From JBEKDJ01 sp050014415 (lineage in GTDB: Bacteria > Desulfobacterota > BSN033 > UBA1163), in contig JBEKDJ010000179.1 in assembly GCA_050014415.1 (NCBI GenBank), forward strand, positions 1-9,169: DNA of 9,169 nucleotides, written 5' to 3'. The translations under genes were made by a program, and so were the position numbers. Positions within the stretch are counted from its first letter, which is position 1. Each line of letters begins with the position of its first letter. Below, piece by piece: positions 6,604-9,169 of the stretch. Under the pieces are notes generated by a model. That model was not told the origin of the DNA, made no database searches, and saw only the letters and a program-made list of their open reading frames with translations.

Positions 6604-7011
6604 ATGGCATTAAACATTCTGGTTGTAGACGACAGTTCGGTGATGCGGGCGATCATCATCAAAACCTTGCGTCTCAGTCATCTGTCTCTGGGCAAGGTAC
6701 GTGAAGCCGCCAATGGGCAAGAGGCTTTGAAAGTGTTGGATGGTAACTGGATCGACCTTGCCTTGGTGGACATCAACATGCCCGTAATGGATGGCGAGGA
6801 GATGATCGATAGGATCAGGCAGAATCCCGCGACAGCAGACCTGCCGGTTATCATTGTCTCCACCGAAGGCAGCGAAATCCGCAAAGAGAGGCTGATGCAG
6901 AAAGGGGCCGGGTTCGTTCACAAACCATTCACACCCGAGACCCTTCGGTTTGCCATATTGAAGACTCTAGGAGGATTGAATGAGCAAGAAGCTGGAGACG
7001 GAACTTTATAA
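6604..7011 (+). CDS. cheY: Chemotaxis response regulator CheY
   Basis: A stand-alone receiver domain of 135 residues, the diffusible output of the pathway that CheA phosphorylates. Acid pocket D9/D10 (ILVVDDSSVMR), phosphoacceptor D56 (LALVDINMPVMDG), switch residue S86 (VIIVSTEGS) and K107 (VHKPFTPE) are all present. GGGGGAG 7-13 bases before ATG 6604 is a strong Shine-Dalgarno. The gene starts 18 bases after cheD. Its last 32 bases overlap cheX, so the C-terminal tail NEQEAGDGTL is constrained by the cheX Shine-Dalgarno and start. No output domain is fused. Confidence 0.96.
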   Translation: MALNILVVDDSSVMRAIIIKTLRLSHLSLGKVREAANGQEALKVLDGNWIDLALVDINMPVMDGEEMIDRIRQNPATADLPVIIVSTEGSEIRKERLMQKGAGFVHKPFTPETLRFAILKTLGGLNEQEAGDGTL

Positions 7012-7432
7012 GGCGGCTACACTGACTTTTGAAGAGATGGGTTTTTTGCTTCCCTCACCGGAGATCGACGAACAACAGTTGAATGCCCAAGTTGAAGCAG
7101 CGGTGAGCGTGGAGTTCAAGGGGCCATTCTCAGGAAAACTTTTGCTGAGGGTTTGTGGCGGGCTGCTTCCCATCCTCGCCGCCAATATGCTGGGCGAAGA
7201 CGATGTACCGCCCAAGAGTCTGCAATACGACGCATTGGGGGAGATTGCCAACGTCATATGCGGCAATATGCTCCCGTGCATCGCCGGCTCGAAAGACTTC
7301 TTTCACGTCAGTGCTCCCAAAATGGTTGAGACCATTGACTTACCCCCTGTGGCAGAGGTGCAAGTAGGTCTAGGCCTAGGGCGAGCCGATCTGTTTCTGT
7401 TCATCTCCACTAATCCAGTTCTTACGGAGTAG
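6980..7432 (+). CDS. cheX: CheX-type CheY-phosphate phosphatase
   Basis: CheX/CheC/FliY family enzymes dephosphorylate CheY-P using a Glu and an Asn from an ExxN helix. The 150-residue protein has a single such motif, DALGEIANVICGNML, with E88 and N91. It also has GGLLPILAANMLGEDD before that helix, as in CheX. One motif, not two, fits CheX better than CheC. The start is decided by AGGAGG at 6969-6974, 5 bases before ATG 6980, inside the end of cheY. This overlap and the phosphatase activity fit co-production with its substrate. No CheZ is present in the window. CheX versus a one-motif CheC-like protein is the remaining uncertainty. Confidence 0.88.
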   Translation: MSKKLETELYKAATLTFEEMGFLLPSPEIDEQQLNAQVEAAVSVEFKGPFSGKLLLRVCGGLLPILAANMLGEDDVPPKSLQYDALGEIANVICGNMLPCIAGSKDFFHVSAPKMVETIDLPPVAEVQVGLGLGRADLFLFISTNPVLTE

Positions 7433-7440
7433 TCATCAGG

Positions 7441-8502
7441 GTGATTCGGCTATTGATCGTAGATGATTCCGCACTTGTCCGTAAATTACTAACCCTTGAA
7501 CTATCTAAATACCGAGATATCGAAGTCGTGGGTAGTGCTGTTGATCCTTATGTGGCGCGCGATAAGATCGTTAGACTGCGTCCTGATGTGATCACCCTTG
7601 ACCTAGAAATGCCAAGGATGAACGGAATGACGTTTTTGGCCAAGTTGATGAAATACTACCCGCTTCCTGTGGTCGTGGTGAGCTCGCTGACGCCGAAGAA
7701 CAGTGAAGCGGCAATTAGGGCACTGGAGCTGGGGGCTGTAGAGGTCATCTGTAAACCAGGCTCAGGCTATCATGCACCCGAAATATCACGCCAACTGATC
7801 CATGCGATCCGCGCGGCAGCCTCGGCACGGATCACCCAACAGCAGGGAACTCTGGAGACGTGTGCCACGACGAGTGCAACACACCCTTTGCATCTCGAGG
7901 CCAGACATCAGGTGCTTGCCATCGGAGCCTCAACCGGAGGCACCCAAGCCATCGAGTCCGTGCTCAAGGATTTACCGGCTACTTCCCCGGGTACCTTGAT
8001 TGTCCAGCATATGCCGGAACCATTCACGACGACTTTTGCCAAGAGACTCAACCAGATCTGTCAGATAGAAGTGCGTGAAGCGCGAGACAACGACGACCTC
8101 GTGCCAGGTGTAGCCCTGCTTGCCCCCGGTAACCACCATATGATTCTCCAGCAAAACGGTGCTCACTACCTGGTGAGGATAAAAAATGGCCCTGCCGTGA
8201 ACCATCAGCGACCTAGCGTCGATGTGTTATTCCAATCCGTAGCACGGAGTGCCGGGAGTAAGGCCATCGGGGTGCTCCTCACGGGAATGGGTGCCGACGG
8301 CGCAAAAGGATTGTTGGCAATGCATGAGAAAGGAGCATACACTCTGGCGCAGGATGAGCAGACGTGCGTTGTCTTTGGTATGCCCAAAGAGGCCATAAAC
8401 CTCGGGGCGGTAGACGAGGTTGTTCCGATTCAACACATTCCCCGGGCAATTGTCAATTTTCTGCAAGCGGAAGAGAAGGGAAGTGAAAAGCAAGATCGTT
8501 GA
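7441..8502 (+). CDS. cheB: Chemotaxis protein-glutamate methylesterase CheB
   Basis: CheB removes receptor methyl groups and is activated by phosphorylation from CheA. The 353-residue protein has an N-terminal receiver (D8/D9, phosphoacceptor D54 in TLDLEMPRMNG, VVVVSSLT, K in ICKPGSG), a Gln/Thr-rich linker (about 120-158), and the esterase domain with the catalytic triad S164 (IGASTGGT), H190 (VQHMPEPF) and D286 (LTGMGADGA). These are the same residue numbers as in enteric CheB. The start is GTG 7441, since IRLLIVDDSA is the canonical beginning; GGAG lies 11 bases upstream in the end of cheX. It is the last gene of the operon that I can identify. Confidence 0.97.
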   Translation: MIRLLIVDDSALVRKLLTLELSKYRDIEVVGSAVDPYVARDKIVRLRPDVITLDLEMPRMNGMTFLAKLMKYYPLPVVVVSSLTPKNSEAAIRALELGAVEVICKPGSGYHAPEISRQLIHAIRAAASARITQQQGTLETCATTSATHPLHLEARHQVLAIGASTGGTQAIESVLKDLPATSPGTLIVQHMPEPFTTTFAKRLNQICQIEVREARDNDDLVPGVALLAPGNHHMILQQNGAHYLVRIKNGPAVNHQRPSVDVLFQSVARSAGSKAIGVLLTGMGADGAKGLLAMHEKGAYTLAQDEQTCVVFGMPKEAINLGAVDEVVPIQHIPRAIVNFLQAEEKGSEKQDR

Positions 8503-8505
8503 AAC

Positions 8506-8547
8506 TTTGCAGGGTTCGGTGGATCTATCACATCGAACAAATGCAAA
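8506..8547 (+). repeat. Interrupted stem-loop just after cheB
   Basis: Three nested complementary pairs: TTTGCA/TGCAAA (8506-8511 with 8542-8547), GTTCG/CGAAC (8514-8518 with 8534-8538) and GTG/CAC (8519-8521 with 8529-8531). It begins 4 bases after the cheB stop, where a 3'-end structure would sit. No T-run follows on the plus strand, so it is not a classical intrinsic terminator. It could protect the mRNA 3' end. Confidence 0.4.
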
Positions 8548-8583
8548 ATCAGAAAAGGGGAAAAGATAAGAGTTCACCCCATA

Positions 8584-8611
8584 GGTTACTAGCAACAATC
8601 GGAAGGTAACC
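8584..8611 (+). terminator. Weak candidate terminator of the che operon
   Basis: GGTTAC (8584-8589) pairs with GTAACC (8606-8611) across a 16-base loop, and ATAAGTTTT follows. The stem is short, the loop large and the T-run only four bases, so this is a tentative call. Confidence 0.2.
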
Positions 8612-8673
8612 ATAAGTTTTAAAGCTGGCCGTTTGCAGACTGATATGAGAATGCTGTGATCCTGAGAAAACGA

Positions 8674-8823
8674 TTATTGTCCGAAACGAATTGCTTTACA
8701 GGACTTTTCTAAATCTCTCCAACTCATCTCTCTTCCCGTTTTCTTGCTCTTTCCCTCGATGAGATCTCCCTTTAAAGGTAATGGACGTGCCACAGGCTTT
8801 GCCCGTGGGGGCGCCAGTGCCAC
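8674..8823 (-). pseudogene. Short minus-strand ORF, possible gene remnant or coding-like part of a repeat
   Basis: From a GTG at 8823 the minus strand is open for 49 codons. It reads VALAPPRAKPVARPLPLKGD, then LIEGKSKKTGREMSWRDLEK, then SCKAIRFGQ and TAA at 8674. There is no clear Shine-Dalgarno, and a TAG lies just upstream in frame. The Pro/Arg/Lys-rich text could be a decayed fragment or simply the reading of a palindromic repeat (8778-8828). I do not recognise a family. Confidence 0.15.
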
Positions 8824-8828
8824 ATTAC
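8778..8828. repeat. Compact palindromic element, possible dispersed repeat or structured RNA
   Basis: Outer arms GTAATG (8778-8783) and CATTAC (8823-8828) are complementary. Inside is a hairpin CCACAGGC-TTT-GCCCGTGG (8790-8808, seven of eight pairs) and a direct repeat GTGCCAC at 8787-8793 and 8817-8823. The element is much more GC-rich than its surroundings. I compared it by eye with the c-di-GMP-I (GEMM) riboswitch because the minus strand has GGGCAAAGCC, but the rest of that consensus is missing. Confidence 0.3.
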
Positions 8829-9039
8829 GGCTTGCCTATATGGCTAGATATCCATAAACATTTTTACTGGTTTTGACAAAATGGCACTCTTGGCCTTGGA
8901 GGTCCTGGGCTTTGCGACTCTTCTTACAATTTAAATTAGCATTAAAATTCAATTACTTATTTAATTAGACTCCTCACATTGAATCTTTGGTATTTATTAT
9001 GCAATTAAACCTGCACAAACATAGAAAAACGGAGTGGAA

Positions 9040-9169
9040 ATGATACCATCGGTGGACAAAGACGTGGTCTTAACCACAAAAGAGGCGATCGAATACCTGA
9101 GAATCTCCAAACCCACCTATCTGAAGTATATCCACCTTGGAAGAATCAGGGCTGTCAAAGCTGGAAACG
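9040..9169 (+). CDS. Second excisionase-type (HTH_17) DNA-binding protein, N-terminal part, cut by window edge
   Basis: ATG 9040 follows GGAG (9031-9034) by 5 bases. The 43 visible codons begin MIPSVDKDVVLTTKEAIEYL and continue RISKPTYLKYIHLGRIRAVK then AGN. The pattern LTTKEAIEYLRISKPTYLKYI followed by a GRIRAVKAGN wing is the same HTH_17/excisionase type as the gene at 1386-1141, though the two share few identical residues outside the motif. The rest lies beyond the window, so fusion to another domain cannot be excluded. It is separated from cheB by a long non-coding stretch and probably has its own promoter. Confidence 0.8.
   Translation, partial: MIPSVDKDVVLTTKEAIEYLRISKPTYLKYIHLGRIRAVKAGN

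Larger units (their letters stand above)
8503..9039. other. Non-coding interval between cheB and the second HTH gene
   Basis: This stretch of about 540 bases has no convincing intact gene. Its left part (8503-8630) holds two inverted repeats, the middle (8674-8828) a 49-codon minus-strand ORF that overlaps a palindromic element, and the right part (about 8920-9020) is a strongly AT-rich tract. A TTGACA at 8873-8878 has no -10 box at usable spacing, and TATTAT at 8995-9000 has no clear -35. A promoter for the gene at 9040 is therefore likely somewhere in the AT-rich tract but cannot be placed. Confidence 0.6.

Noticed and set aside
8777..8792. Minus-strand sigma-54 site TGGCAC-N5-TTAC
   Set aside because: The invariant GC of the -12 element is replaced by AC and no intact gene lies downstream.
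8770..8860. c-di-GMP riboswitch (GEMM) on the minus strand
   Set aside because: Only GGGCAAAGCC-like text is present; the GNRA hairpin and the paired GACGCAAAGCC element are missing.
8873..8900. TTGACA and TGGCAC near 8873-8886 as sigma-70 or sigma-54 promoters of the second HTH gene
   Set aside because: No -10 box at 15-19 bases from TTGACA, and the GC after TGGCAC is two bases too close for RpoN.

Overview
The window is a bacterial chemosensory locus with two divergent transcription units. Everything in a canonical chemotaxis pathway can be identified from motifs: kinase CheA, two CheW couplers, methyltransferase CheR, deamidase CheD, response regulator CheY, phosphatase CheX, methylesterase CheB, and the sensory half of a receptor. 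CheD plus CheX with no CheZ, a sCache_2-type receptor, a sigma-54 promoter and small excisionase-type HTH genes suggest a non-enteric bacterium of the Desulfuromonadota/deltaproteobacterial or Nitrospirota kind. That placement is inference; no marker gene is present.

Layout. On the minus strand, reading leftwards from a good -24/-12 sigma-54 promoter (1533-1548), come a small HTH_17 DNA-binding protein (1386-1141), a CheW (1153-641) that overlaps its end, and the N-terminal half of a single-Cache receptor (596-1, cut by the window edge). Between the two units lies a decayed small gene on the plus strand (about 1644-2046) with one apparent frameshift and one in-frame TGA. It is followed by an inverted repeat touching a TATAAT box. 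On the plus strand, an 18-codon leader ORF with a good Shine-Dalgarno overlaps the start of cheA by ATGA. Then follow cheA (2274-4412), cheW (4507-5055), cheR (5251-6072), cheD (6103-6585), cheY (6604-7011), cheX (6980-7432) and cheB (7441-8502), all co-directional and mostly tightly spaced. About 540 bases of non-coding DNA follow, with several inverted repeats and a possible dispersed repeat. The window ends inside a second HTH_17-type gene (9040 onward).

How it works together (family knowledge): the receptor signals through CheW to CheA, which phosphorylates CheY and the CheB receiver. CheX removes the phosphate from CheY. CheR and CheB methylate and demethylate receptors, and CheD deamidates receptor glutamines. 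The plus operon carries the kinase and adaptation machinery but no receptor. The divergent unit supplies one receptor with its own CheW, under apparently separate (RpoN) control.

The most unusual points are the HTH gene that overlaps cheW (with a possible -1 frame fusion), the leader ORF coupled to cheA, the broken unrecognised gene between the two units, and a CheA with an N-terminal extension and no recognisable P2 domain.
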